Shown here: piece by piece, positions 17,950 to 26,466 of the stretch
Layout: every line of letters begins with the position of its first letter
Numbering within the stretch: the first letter of the stretch is position 1
Notes under the pieces: generated by a model
Databases searched by the model: none
What the model saw: the letters and a program-made list of their open reading frames with translations, nothing else
Told to the model about the DNA's origin: nothing
Made by a program: the position numbers and the translations under genes
Assembly: GCF_920984665.1 (NCBI RefSeq)
Contig: NZ_CAKLBP010000007.1
Location: forward strand, 248,001 to 312,000
Origin: Pedobacter sp. Leaf170
Lineage (GTDB): Bacteria; Bacteroidota; Bacteroidia; Sphingobacteriales; Sphingobacteriaceae
Length of the DNA: 64,000 nucleotides
Direction of reading: 5' to 3'

Positions 17950-20538
17950 ATGGCAGAAGATTTAGAAAATCAACAAAACGACAAAATCATCCAAATTAAT
18001 ATAGAGGAGCAGATGAAATCGGCCTACATTGACTACTCAATGTCGGTAATTGTATCAAGGGCTTTGCCTGATGTACGCGATGGATTAAAACCGGTTCACC
18101 GTCGTGTTTTATATGGCATGCTTGATCTTGGTGTAACAAGTAATAAACCTCACAAAAAATCGGCCCGTATTGTAGGGGAGGTTTTAGGTAAATATCACCC
18201 ACATGGTGATGCTTCCGTTTATTTTACAATGGTGCGTATGGCTCAGGATTGGAGCTTACGTTACCCAATGGTAGATGGACAAGGAAACTTTGGCCACATT
18301 GACGGCGACTCGCCGGCTGCAATGCGTTATACTGAGGCTCGTTTCTCTAAAATTGCAGAAGAAATGCTTGCCGATATCAATAAAGATACGGTAGATTTTC
18401 AGTTAAACTTTGATGATACATTACAGGAACCAACGGTTTTACCTGCTAAAATTCCTAACCTTTTAGTTAACGGTTCTAGTGGTATTGCGGTAGGTATGGC
18501 AACAAATATGGCGCCACATAACCTAACCGAATGTATTGATGGTATTGTAAATTATATTGATAATAGAGAAATCACTATCGAGGAATTGATGAAGTTTGTA
18601 AAAGCTCCCGATTTTCCTACTGGTGGTATTATTTATGGATATACTGGTGTTAAAGAAGCTTTCGAAACTGGGCGGGGCCGTATTGTAATGCGTGCTAAAG
18701 CAGAAATCGAAAACCTTAAAGACCGTGAAGTAATCATTGTTACAGAAATCCCTTACCAGGTTAATAAAGCACAAATGATTGAGCGTACTGCTGAATTAGT
18801 TGGCGAGAAAAAACTTGAAGGTATTTCTAACATTAAAGATGAATCTAACAAAGATGGTATCCGTATCGTTTACGAAATTAAAAGGGATGCAAATGCCTCT
18901 ATCGTTTTAAACAACTTATATAAATACACAGCTTTACAAACATCTTTCAGTGTAAATAATATTGCATTGGTAAAAGGTCGTCCGCAAATGTTAAATCTTA
19001 AAGATTTGATTGTACATTTTGTAGATCACCGTCATGATGTTGTGATTCGTAGAACGAAATACGAATTAGCAGAAGCTGAAAAACGTGCACACATTTTAGA
19101 AGGGTATTTAATCGCTTTAGATCATTTAGATGAGGTAATTAAATTAATTCGTGCATCAGAAACTCCTGAAGAAGCCCGTGTTGGTTTAATGGAGAAATTT
19201 GGTTTAAGCGATATTCAGGCTCGTGCAATCCTTGATATGACTTTGCGTCGTTTAACAGGACTAGAGCGTGATAAAATTAAAGAAGAGTATGCTGAATTAA
19301 TGAAAACCATCGAAAATTTGAAATCTGTCTTAGCAGATGAAGGTTTGCGCATGCAGATTATCAAAGATGAACTGGAAGAAATTAAGCAAAAATTCGGCGA
19401 TGAACGTAAAACAACCATAGTTCATTCTGCTGAAGATATGAGCATGGAAGATTTCATAGATGATGAAGAAGTTGTAATCACTATTTCTCACGAGGGTTAT
19501 GTAAAACGTACACCAGCAACAGAATTTAGAGCACAGGGTAGAGGTGGTAAAGGTTCTAAAGGCAGTACATCAAGAAATGAAGATTTTATTGAGCACATGC
19601 TGGTTGCAACCAACCATAATTATATGTTATTCTTTACCGAAGCGGGAAGATGTTTCTGGTTAAGGGTTTATGAAATTCCGGAAGGTTCTCGTACAAGTAA
19701 GGGCAGGGCCATCCAAAACATCATCAATATACCAAAAGAAGAAAAAATTAAGGCATATATTAAAGTTAAGAATCTAAAAGATCAGGAATATTTAGAGAAT
19801 AACTTTATCATAATGTGTACTAAACAAGGTACAATAAAGAAAACTTCTCTTGAGGCATATTCTCGTCCGCGTGTAAATGGTATTAATGCAATTAATATTA
19901 ACGAAGGTGATGTTTTATTAGAAGCTTGTTTAACAAATGGCGAAAGCGAAATTGTTATGGCTTTACGCTCTGGAAGGGCAATCCGCTTTAATGAGAAAAC
20001 TGTTCGTCCGATGGGTAGAACTGCAACCGGAGTACGCGGCGTAAGATTAGCTCATGATAAAGATGAAGTTGTTGGCATGATTGCTGTAAACAATTCTGAA
20101 GTAACTGTGTTAGTAGTTTCAGAAAAAGGATACGGAAAACGTACAGATATCGAAGATTACCGTGTAACCAACCGTGGGGGTAAAGGTGTAAAAACCATTA
20201 ACGTAACGGAAAAAACCGGACAATTAGTTTCGATAAAAGACGTTACAGATAGCGAAGATTTAATGATTATCAACCGTTCTGGCATTGTAATTAGAATACC
20301 GGTTTCGGCTTTAAGAGTGATGGGACGTGCAACTCAAGGTGTTCGTTTAATATCTTTAAAAGGTGATGATGAAATTGCTTCGGTAACCAAAATAGACCAC
20401 GAGGATGATGAGGAAGAAGTAGACTTAGAAAATATTGTTGTTGATGGCGAAGAATTAGAAGCCGATAACACAACAGAAACAGAGGAAACTGAAGAGGAGA
20501 GTGGCTCGGAAGATGAAGATGAAAAAGAAGAAAATTAA
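17950..20538 (+). CDS. gyrA: DNA gyrase subunit A
   Basis: An 862-residue type IIA topoisomerase subunit that introduces negative supercoils with GyrB. The breakage-reunion domain occupies about 10-510 with catalytic Tyr127 in AAMRYTEAR. A coiled-coil gate lies near 400-480, and the six-bladed DNA-wrapping domain follows (about 515-825), with a GyrA-box-like QGRGGKG. The tail is highly acidic (Glu/Asp-rich, about 820-862). In the quinolone pocket (HPHGDASVYFTM) the positions equivalent to E. coli Ser83 and Asp87 are Ala88 and Phe92. It is followed 31 bases later by a TPR protein gene and may be co-transcribed with it. Confidence 0.97.
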   Translation: MAEDLENQQNDKIIQINIEEQMKSAYIDYSMSVIVSRALPDVRDGLKPVHRRVLYGMLDLGVTSNKPHKKSARIVGEVLGKYHPHGDASVYFTMVRMAQDWSLRYPMVDGQGNFGHIDGDSPAAMRYTEARFSKIAEEMLADINKDTVDFQLNFDDTLQEPTVLPAKIPNLLVNGSSGIAVGMATNMAPHNLTECIDGIVNYIDNREITIEELMKFVKAPDFPTGGIIYGYTGVKEAFETGRGRIVMRAKAEIENLKDREVIIVTEIPYQVNKAQMIERTAELVGEKKLEGISNIKDESNKDGIRIVYEIKRDANASIVLNNLYKYTALQTSFSVNNIALVKGRPQMLNLKDLIVHFVDHRHDVVIRRTKYELAEAEKRAHILEGYLIALDHLDEVIKLIRASETPEEARVGLMEKFGLSDIQARAILDMTLRRLTGLERDKIKEEYAELMKTIENLKSVLADEGLRMQIIKDELEEIKQKFGDERKTTIVHSAEDMSMEDFIDDEEVVITISHEGYVKRTPATEFRAQGRGGKGSKGSTSRNEDFIEHMLVATNHNYMLFFTEAGRCFWLRVYEIPEGSRTSKGRAIQNIINIPKEEKIKAYIKVKNLKDQEYLENNFIIMCTKQGTIKKTSLEAYSRPRVNGINAININEGDVLLEACLTNGESEIVMALRSGRAIRFNEKTVRPMGRTATGVRGVRLAHDKDEVVGMIAVNNSEVTVLVVSEKGYGKRTDIEDYRVTNRGGKGVKTINVTEKTGQLVSIKDVTDSEDLMIINRSGIVIRIPVSALRVMGRATQGVRLISLKGDDEIASVTKIDHEDDEEEVDLENIVVDGEELEADNTTETEETEEESGSEDEDEKEEN

Positions 20539-20569
20539 ACTAATTAAATAAGAATAGAATAGTTGTTTT

Positions 20570-21658
20570 ATGAAAAGAATAGTTTTAAGTAGCATTTTAG
20601 TTGGCGTTGCTAGTTTAGCATTTGCCCAAAAAAGCGAAGTTAGTGCCGCAAAAAATGCATGGGGTGTATTCCAGATTACTGGACAAACTGCATCAACACC
20701 ATTAGCTAAAAAGTTAGAATCTTTATCTGCAGGCTTAGCTCACACAGATAAAGCAATAGCTGATGAAAAATCTAAAGTAATGCCAGAAGCCTGGACCTAT
20801 CGTGCTTTGTTCGCCTCATCGGCAGCTTTGCTTGATACCACCAATGCACAAAATGCTGATGCTCAGTTAAAAATTGCTACTGATGCAGTTGCACAGGCAA
20901 AAACATTAGATACGAAAGGTGCAGAAAAAGATAACATTACAATTGCTGAAACTAATATTGCAAATGCAATTAGAAATGCTGGTGTAATGGCTTACAACAA
21001 AAAAGATTACAAAACTGCTTACGATAAATTTGTTCAGGCAACTGTAATTAATCCTGCAGATACCGCCATGTATTTAAATGCTGGTGTTGCTGCAAGAAAT
21101 TTAAATGATTACCCAAATACCATTAAACAGTTTAAAAAGGTAATCTCTTTAAATTCGCCACAGGCTAAAGATTTGTATTCTGAATTAATTAATATGTCTT
21201 TATCTCAACAGAAAGATACAACAGCTGCGATAGCATTAATTCAAGAGGCAACAGCTAAATATCCTGAGGAAACAAATTTTATTAAATCAGAAACTCAGAT
21301 TTATATTGATAGAGGTGATGTTGCAAAATCTGAACAAATGTTAAACACTTTAGCTACAAAAGAGCCAAATAATGCAGCATATCAGGTTTTATTGGGTAAT
21401 ATTTATTTCTCTCAGGCATTAAAATTACAAGATGCTAGAAATAAAATTGATGCTAAAAAAGTTAAAGAGTTTAATGATGTAACTACGAAAATGAATGGTT
21501 TATTAGAAAAATCGTTACCATTTTACAAGAAGGCATTGGATATAGATGCTAAAAATGTAGGTGCTTTAGAAACTTTGAAAACAATTTATGCTTTCAAAAA
21601 TGATACAAAAAACTACGAGGATGTTAAAAAACGTTTGGATGCACTTCCAAAACAATAA
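20570..21658 (+). CDS. Exported tetratricopeptide repeat protein
   Basis: A 362-residue protein with a signal peptide (cleavage after LAFAQ). Several TPR units are visible between about residues 140 and 345 (for example NAGVMAYNKKDYKTAYDKF and YLNAGVAARNLNDYPNTIKQF). The N-terminal 130 residues (KSEVSAAKNAWGVFQ) are a family-specific region shared with the next gene. TPR proteins are scaffolds; periplasmic or outer-membrane-associated location is inferred from the signal peptide. It lies directly downstream of gyrA, and the next gene is its paralogue, giving a tandem duplication. A terminator at 21672-21708 separates the two. Confidence 0.85.
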   Translation: MKRIVLSSILVGVASLAFAQKSEVSAAKNAWGVFQITGQTASTPLAKKLESLSAGLAHTDKAIADEKSKVMPEAWTYRALFASSAALLDTTNAQNADAQLKIATDAVAQAKTLDTKGAEKDNITIAETNIANAIRNAGVMAYNKKDYKTAYDKFVQATVINPADTAMYLNAGVAARNLNDYPNTIKQFKKVISLNSPQAKDLYSELINMSLSQQKDTTAAIALIQEATAKYPEETNFIKSETQIYIDRGDVAKSEQMLNTLATKEPNNAAYQVLLGNIYFSQALKLQDARNKIDAKKVKEFNDVTTKMNGLLEKSLPFYKKALDIDAKNVGALETLKTIYAFKNDTKNYEDVKKRLDALPKQ

Positions 21659-21671
21659 TATTTAGCAATGT

Positions 21672-21708
21672 AAAAAAAGAGCTTCGAAATTTCGAGGCTC
21701 TTTTTTTT
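21672..21708 (+). terminator. Terminator between the two TPR paralogues
   Basis: AAAAAAGAGC...TTCGAAATTTCGA...GCTCTTTTTT hairpin with a run of T after the stem, just after the first TPR gene. Confidence 0.8.
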
Positions 21709-21743
21709 ATGTCTATTTTTACGCTTTAACATTTCAATATTCT

Positions 21744-22889
21744 ATGCTAAAATACTCAGGTTTACTATTCGGAACGCTAATTACGCTATCAATTAATACA
21801 ATGGCACAAAAAAGCCAAATGCTAATCGCCAGAAATTCGGTTGGTAAACTTCAAGCTTCTTTTGCCGGTAAAGATGATGCTAAAAAGCAACTGGGTATAA
21901 TTACTGAAGGATTAAAATCTATAGAATCAGCAGAAAAAGATAGTAAGACTAAAAACTGGCCTGAAACCTTTGCTATAAAATCATACTTAACATCTTATGC
22001 AGCAATTATTGATACCGATGCCGCTGCATCTGATAAGTATTTCGACGCTGCAGTTGAAGCAGTAAAAAAAGCTAAAAGCCTGGAGAAATATGAGGATCCG
22101 GCAGGTTTAATTAAAGCATCTGAACATAATATTTTAATTAAAAAGCAGGATAGGGGCAATCTATCTTATTTTAATAATGATTTTAAGGAAGCGCTTGAAG
22201 ATTTAAGAGAGGTTAGCGATAAATTTCCGGCTGATACTACATTAGCCTTAAATACAGCTATTTGCGCTCAAAACGTTCAACTTTATGATGAATCATTGAA
22301 ATATTTTAAGAGAGCGAAGGAGGACAGTATTAAAAACCCGGCAGTTTTTCAAAAAATGTCTCAGCTTTATGTAGCTAAATATGATAACGAGGCTGCTATA
22401 AAAGTTTTAGAAGATGGTTTGAAACTAAATCCTTATAATCATTCCTTAACCAACGATTACATTAATCTTTTGTTAGATAACGAGAATTACACAAAAGCAT
22501 CATCATTAATTGAAAGCAATTTAAAAGTTGAAAAAGGAAATAAATTATTGTTTTTCTTATACGGCTATCTACAGCAAGTTAGTGGCAATAATCCAACAGC
22601 AATTTTAGCTTATAATAAAGCACTCGAAACCGACCAAAACTATTTTGATGCACTTTATCAGTTAGGCTTAGCATACATTAATACTGCAAATGAAGCTTTG
22701 AAGAAAGCAGATGCTGATAAGAAAAACCAATATGGCTCGCTAATTAATAAAGCGCAGTTTGCTTTACTTAGAGCAAATGAAATCAATCCAAACGACAAGA
22801 AAGCTGTACAGCTGCTTATGGAAATTTACACCAGAAAAAATGCACAAGATAAAGTGCAGGATTTACAACGTAGATTACAGGAACTTTAA
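21744..22889 (+). CDS. Exported tetratricopeptide repeat protein, paralogue of the preceding gene
   Basis: A 381-residue protein with a signal peptide (cut after NTMAQ). It shares the same start of the mature chain as its neighbour (KSQMLIARNSVGKLQ against KSEVSAAKNAWGVFQ) and the same spacing of N-terminal helices, so the two arose by duplication. TPR-like helical pairs run from about residue 140 to 375 (for example RGNLSYFNNDFKEALEDL). Function unknown; an exported scaffold is likely. It has its own leader after the terminator, so it may be expressed independently of gyrA and the first TPR gene. Confidence 0.85.
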   Translation: MLKYSGLLFGTLITLSINTMAQKSQMLIARNSVGKLQASFAGKDDAKKQLGIITEGLKSIESAEKDSKTKNWPETFAIKSYLTSYAAIIDTDAAASDKYFDAAVEAVKKAKSLEKYEDPAGLIKASEHNILIKKQDRGNLSYFNNDFKEALEDLREVSDKFPADTTLALNTAICAQNVQLYDESLKYFKRAKEDSIKNPAVFQKMSQLYVAKYDNEAAIKVLEDGLKLNPYNHSLTNDYINLLLDNENYTKASSLIESNLKVEKGNKLLFFLYGYLQQVSGNNPTAILAYNKALETDQNYFDALYQLGLAYINTANEALKKADADKKNQYGSLINKAQFALLRANEINPNDKKAVQLLMEIYTRKNAQDKVQDLQRRLQEL

Positions 22890-22994
22890 AATATTATTGT
22901 TGATGTCCTTAAATAAAGGAAGAGGTTGTGTAAATATCAACTTAACATAATATTAATTATAAGACAAATTATTAGTTCGTATTATATCAGGTAA

Positions 22995-23438
22995 TTACTT
23001 CGACGTTTGCTTGGCTGCAGAAATTACTAATGGCGGATTATCAGCTGCGTTACCTTTGTTCAGTTTTAAAATGCCTTTAACAGATACTGGTAAGTAAGTA
23101 AATTTTATAGGCTCGGCCATTTCAACTAAAACCATAATTGGAATACCATTTTTACCACAAAAGAAACATTGATTTATTGGCAATGTTGAAAGCATAAACT
23201 TAGTTTGTTTCATACCATCTTTTATCGGCACAATATATCCTTCCAATTCAAAGGCTTTATTCTCATGCTTTTTAATTTCAGCATTGTAAACTGCGTACAT
23301 TTCTGTAGGCTTCACATTTTTAAAAGTTACATCTCCAATAATGTCCCAGTTTGGCGAATCAATCTGGTCACTAAAATCGTGTTGCGCACTCGCTTTAAAT
23401 CCAATAAAAATTAAAGCAATTAAAATTATTTTTTTCAT
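22995..23438 (-). CDS. DUF3299-like exported protein 4 of the metal operon
   Basis: A 147-residue protein with a signal peptide (cut after KASAQ). The core is a DUF3299-like fold: NWDIIG, then LEGYIVPIK, then FMLSTLPINQCFFCGKNGIP with the pair Cys91-X2-Cys94, then MVLVEM and a VKGILKL strand. The CXXC could bind metal or be redox-active. It is last in the operon, 16 bases after the Fur-family gene. It is closest to the paralogue at 23908 (both have INQC.FCGKNGIP). The start at 23438 (MKKIILIAL) gives a proper signal peptide; the frame extends to 23483 but there overlaps the regulator gene. Confidence 0.82.
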   Translation of the reverse strand: MKKIILIALIFIGFKASAQHDFSDQIDSPNWDIIGDVTFKNVKPTEMYAVYNAEIKKHENKAFELEGYIVPIKDGMKQTKFMLSTLPINQCFFCGKNGIPIMVLVEMAEPIKFTYLPVSVKGILKLNKGNAADNPPLVISAAKQTSK

Positions 23439-23454
23439 AGTATGATTTTGTGAT

Positions 23455-23889
23455 CTAATTGATTTTTTCTGAACAAGCTTCACAAATCCCGGTGGCGACT
23501 AAATTTAATTGCGCTACACTAAATCCTTTTGGCACACTAAATGCCGGAATTTTAACGCTGTCTAAACAATAAACTTTTTGACAATTATTGCAATTGAAAT
23601 GCACATGTTCATCGTGATGTTGGTGTGCAGAGCAACCATCAGAACAAATTGCATAATTTGCCGTTCCATGATTATCAAGAACTTTATGAATTATTCCTTT
23701 CTCTTCAAAAGCTTTTAAAACCCTATATAAAGTAACACGGTCTACAATTTTCCCCATCACTTGTTCTAAATATGGTTGAGAAACTGCAGAATCTCTTTTA
23801 CTTAAAATATCCAGAACTTGCAACCTTGGACCGGTGCGTTTAAGTCCGTTTTTTATAAGTAAATTTTCAAATCTTTCTGTGTTTTTCAT
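23455..23889 (-). CDS. Fur-family metalloregulator, probably Zur-like
   Basis: A 144-residue Fur-superfamily repressor. The winged-helix domain (about 1-80) has the recognition segment VDRVTLYRVLKAFEEKGII. The dimerisation domain has the His/Asp metal cluster HQHHDEHVHFNC and two structural-zinc CXXC pairs, Cys100/Cys103 and Cys136/Cys139. It is embedded within the operon of DUF3299-like and ABC transporter genes, so autoregulation and control of metal uptake are likely. Zinc is the best guess from the company it keeps; iron or manganese cannot be excluded from sequence alone. The start at 23889 (MKNTERF) is chosen over 23907. Confidence 0.88.
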   Translation of the reverse strand: MKNTERFENLLIKNGLKRTGPRLQVLDILSKRDSAVSQPYLEQVMGKIVDRVTLYRVLKAFEEKGIIHKVLDNHGTANYAICSDGCSAHQHHDEHVHFNCNNCQKVYCLDSVKIPAFSVPKGFSVAQLNLVATGICEACSEKIN

Positions 23890-23907
23890 CAACACAAAAA
23901 TAAACAT

Positions 23908-24360
23908 TTATATTATGATTTTGGCATTTTTGAGGGATATAGGTGCTGCAAAACTAGCATCCCTCCTTTCGAGTTTCAAAATTCCAGCGATTTTAATTGG
24001 CTTAACAGAGAAGGCGATTGCTTTGTCCATCTCCACCATAATCATTGCTGGAATACCGTTTTTTCCGCAGAAATAACATTGATTTATTGGCAATGTTGCC
24101 AAAAAGAATTTCTGCTGATTTACACCAGCTTTTATCGGAATTAGATATCCGGTTAGGTCAAATACTTTGTTCTCAAAACGTTTTATCGATTCGCTAAATA
24201 TTGGGAAAAGTTCATTCTTATCTGTAAGTTCAAATTTTACTGAGCCAATAATATCCCAATTTAACGAATGTAATTCATCACTTAATTGATGTTTTTTATT
24301 AGATTGAGCTACAGATTTTAAACTGCAGCAAGCGAAAAAAATCAAGAGAAAGCCTTTCAT
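23908..24360 (-). CDS. DUF3299-like exported protein 3 of the metal operon
   Basis: A 150-residue protein with an N-terminal signal (MKGFLLIFFACCSLKSVAQ); the Cys pair at 11-12 raises the possibility of a lipoprotein, but no good lipobox is seen. The mature part has NWDIIG, LTGYLIPIK, FFLATLPINQCYFCGKNGIP (Cys95-X2-Cys98), MIMVEM and IAGILKLE, the same order as its three paralogues. Its ATG overlaps the stop of the preceding paralogue by 4 bases, and its own stop directly precedes the regulator. Role unknown; a periplasmic partner of the ABC permease is inferred. Confidence 0.82.
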   Translation of the reverse strand: MKGFLLIFFACCSLKSVAQSNKKHQLSDELHSLNWDIIGSVKFELTDKNELFPIFSESIKRFENKVFDLTGYLIPIKAGVNQQKFFLATLPINQCYFCGKNGIPAMIMVEMDKAIAFSVKPIKIAGILKLERRDASFAAPISLKNAKIII

Positions 24361-24797
24361 AATTGCTCAGCATCTAGAAGAAAAAATTCAGATCGTTTAT
24401 CACCAGAATCGTTTATTACAATTTTGCCTTTAAGTTTTATCGGTTTGCTGCTATAATTTATAGGATTTTTCATTTTAACTTCTACCATAGCTGGTATATC
24501 TCCGGAGCCACAAAATGGACATGATTCTACAGGAACTATTGATAGCATAAATTCAGAAAACTTGTTTCCAACTTTTATAGGAATGATGTAACCTGGTAAT
24601 TCAATTATTTTATTATTTAAAGCTTTTAGTTCTGCCGGATAAAATACTTTCCATTCTAAGGGCTTAACTTGTTTCTCGTATCTCAAACCAATTAAATTCC
24701 AGTATTTGGTTCTCATATCTGTATGCACCTGTACTTGCGCATGTATTGCTTTGCTGGTAAAAGCTAAAAACAAAATCACTAATATTAGCCTTTTCAT
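24357..24797 (-). CDS. DUF3299-like exported protein 2 of the metal operon
   Basis: A 146-residue exported protein (signal peptide to about residue 20, KAIHA). The mature chain begins QVQVHTDMRTKYWNLIG and continues with IIELPGYIIPIK, FMLSIVPVESCPFCGSGDIP (Cys93-X2-Cys96), MVEVKM and IKLKGKI. This and the upstream copy at 24804 form one pair (ESCP.CG.GDIP), whereas the other two form a second pair (INQC.FCGKNGIP). It lies 6 bases after the upstream paralogue and overlaps the next by 4 bases, so the operon is tightly packed. Confidence 0.82.
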   Translation of the reverse strand: MKRLILVILFLAFTSKAIHAQVQVHTDMRTKYWNLIGLRYEKQVKPLEWKVFYPAELKALNNKIIELPGYIIPIKVGNKFSEFMLSIVPVESCPFCGSGDIPAMVEVKMKNPINYSSKPIKLKGKIVINDSGDKRSEFFLLDAEQL

Positions 24798-24803
24798 AAG
24801 TTA

Positions 24804-25256
24804 TTATTGTAAGATTAATACCGCATCCACAAGAAAAAATTCACTTTGATCATTACCAGAATCATTAATTATAAATTTGCCTTTTAACTTTATCGGTTTA
24901 TCCGTTATAGCAATTGATTTACTGGTTTTTACCTGCAACATTGCCGGAATATCACCGGTGCCACAATACGGGCATGATTCTACAGGTACAATCGAAAACA
25001 TAAATTCCGTGAATTTAGCGCCGACTTTCGTCGGAATCATATAACCAGGCAATTCGATTATTTTATTGTGTAACGATGTTAAGGGTGCGGGATAAACACT
25101 TCCCCATTTACCGGGCGAAAGTTCTTTATCATATCTTAAACCAATAGTATTCCAGGTTTTGGTGCGCAAGTCTTTATGAACCTTAACCTGAGCTTTAAGT
25201 TCGAGTAAACCTAAAAATAAGACATTAAAAAAAAATAAGACCACTACCCTCTTCAT
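24804..25256 (-). CDS. DUF3299-like exported protein 1 of the metal operon
   Basis: A 150-residue exported protein with a signal peptide (about 1-22, ending ELKAQ). Core elements: TWNTIGLRYDKE, IIELPGYMIPTK, FMFSIVPVESCPYCGTGDIP (Cys95-X2-Cys98), MLQVKT, IKLKGKFIINDSG. The permease stop at 25258-25260 is one base before this ATG (TAA-A-ATG), which supports the start at 25256 rather than 25286. Direct coupling to an FtsX-type permease argues that the DUF3299-like proteins work with that transporter at the periplasmic face. Confidence 0.82.
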   Translation of the reverse strand: MKRVVVLFFFNVLFLGLLELKAQVKVHKDLRTKTWNTIGLRYDKELSPGKWGSVYPAPLTSLHNKIIELPGYMIPTKVGAKFTEFMFSIVPVESCPYCGTGDIPAMLQVKTSKSIAITDKPIKLKGKFIINDSGNDQSEFFLVDAVLILQ

Positions 25257-25257
25257 T

Positions 25258-26466
25258 TTATCTGTCTTTAGAAAGTGTTTTGGCAATATCCACCCGGTAG
25301 GTTTGCAATGCAGGAATTACTGATGCGACGATACCTATAATTAGTCCGGCCAAAAGCAAATAAAGTTCTTCTACAACAAAATAAAGTCCGGTTAATTTAG
25401 CCTGAGATGATTCCTGGTATTTGCCAATAACTTCAATAGCAAGGTGTCCAATTAAAAGTCCGATGAAGGCACCAATAGTGGTGATTAATAAGCCTTCTAA
25501 CATCACCAAAAAGAAAAGTTTTAGTTTTGATGCACCCAAACAACGCATAATAGCCAAATCGTATTTCTTCTCTTTCATAGAATTATATAAACTGATAAAA
25601 ACGCTTAACGCAGAAATTGCCATAATTAGGATGGCAAACCATTTCAATGTATCAATGCCCACACCAATAAGTGAAAATAATCTTGCACTTTCCATTGCCG
25701 GAGAAGCCGCTTGCATGTTTGTACTTTGATTTACCATGCGGGGAAATATTACAACTGACATTGGAGAACGATATTGAATTAAGATTGAAGTGATTTCTTT
25801 TTCATCAAGCTCATTTTTAGGTTCCTTCTGATGTTCTTCATGCTCATCTTCCTCAGCATGCATTTTGTAAATGCTACCGATATTTGTCAGAATTAAATTA
25901 TCAGTTACATTATTCTGAACCTTTAAAATTCCTCTAACAACGTAGGCATTCTTTTTATGTTCATCTCCGTTATCACTTAATCCGTGTGCACCGAAAAACT
26001 TGTCTCCAACTTTTAAATTCGCTTCTTTGGCAACAGTATTACCTATTGTTGCTTCCAAATCCTTGCTCCAAAAATTGCCTTTATCTAACTTTAAACCATA
26101 CAAACCTATAAAAGTTGTATCCGTACCAACAATCCTATATCCGGCATAGTTATCGCCCAGCGCCAAAGGAACAGCTCTTTTAACTAATGGATTTTGCATT
26201 AATTCCTGAGCATCTTTTGCAGGGATATTTCCTGTTGGGAAATCTATATGATAAATACTGCTCAAAATTAATTGCAGCGGACTACCCTTAGCACCTACCA
26301 CCAAATCGATATCCTTTGCATTTTGCTCTAATTTGTTACCAATTTGTGATGATGCTAGAAATAATATCGACAGTATGCCTACGCCAAAAGCAACCAATAA
26401 TATATTTAAAATAGCCGTTAGCTTATTTCTGAATATGTTTTTATAACTAATTTTAAGAATATTCAT
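25258..26466 (-). CDS. FtsX/MacB-type ABC transporter permease with His/Glu-rich loop
   Basis: A 402-residue permease of the FtsX/LolC/MacB class: one N-terminal membrane helix (about 17-38), a large periplasmic MacB-like domain (about 40-270) and three C-terminal membrane helices (about 275-395), with the conserved cytoplasmic EKKYDLAIMRCLGAS coupling segment. Residues about 201-223 form an unusual His/Glu/Asp-rich loop (MHAEEDEHEEHQ onward), suited to binding a divalent metal. It starts in a one-base overlap with the ATPase stop. FtsX-type systems are usually mechanotransmitters rather than channels, so the system may move or load a metal carrier rather than pump ions itself. Confidence 0.88.
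   Translation of the reverse strand: MNILKISYKNIFRNKLTAILNILLVAFGVGILSILFLASSQIGNKLEQNAKDIDLVVGAKGSPLQLILSSIYHIDFPTGNIPAKDAQELMQNPLVKRAVPLALGDNYAGYRIVGTDTTFIGLYGLKLDKGNFWSKDLEATIGNTVAKEANLKVGDKFFGAHGLSDNGDEHKKNAYVVRGILKVQNNVTDNLILTNIGSIYKMHAEEDEHEEHQKEPKNELDEKEITSILIQYRSPMSVVIFPRMVNQSTNMQAASPAMESARLFSLIGVGIDTLKWFAILIMAISALSVFISLYNSMKEKKYDLAIMRCLGASKLKLFFLVMLEGLLITTIGAFIGLLIGHLAIEVIGKYQESSQAKLTGLYFVVEELYLLLAGLIIGIVASVIPALQTYRVDIAKTLSKDR

Noticed and set aside
22890..22994. Short hairpin TCCTTAAATAAAGGA as terminator of the second TPR gene
   Set aside because: Stem too short and AT-rich with no T run; not supported.
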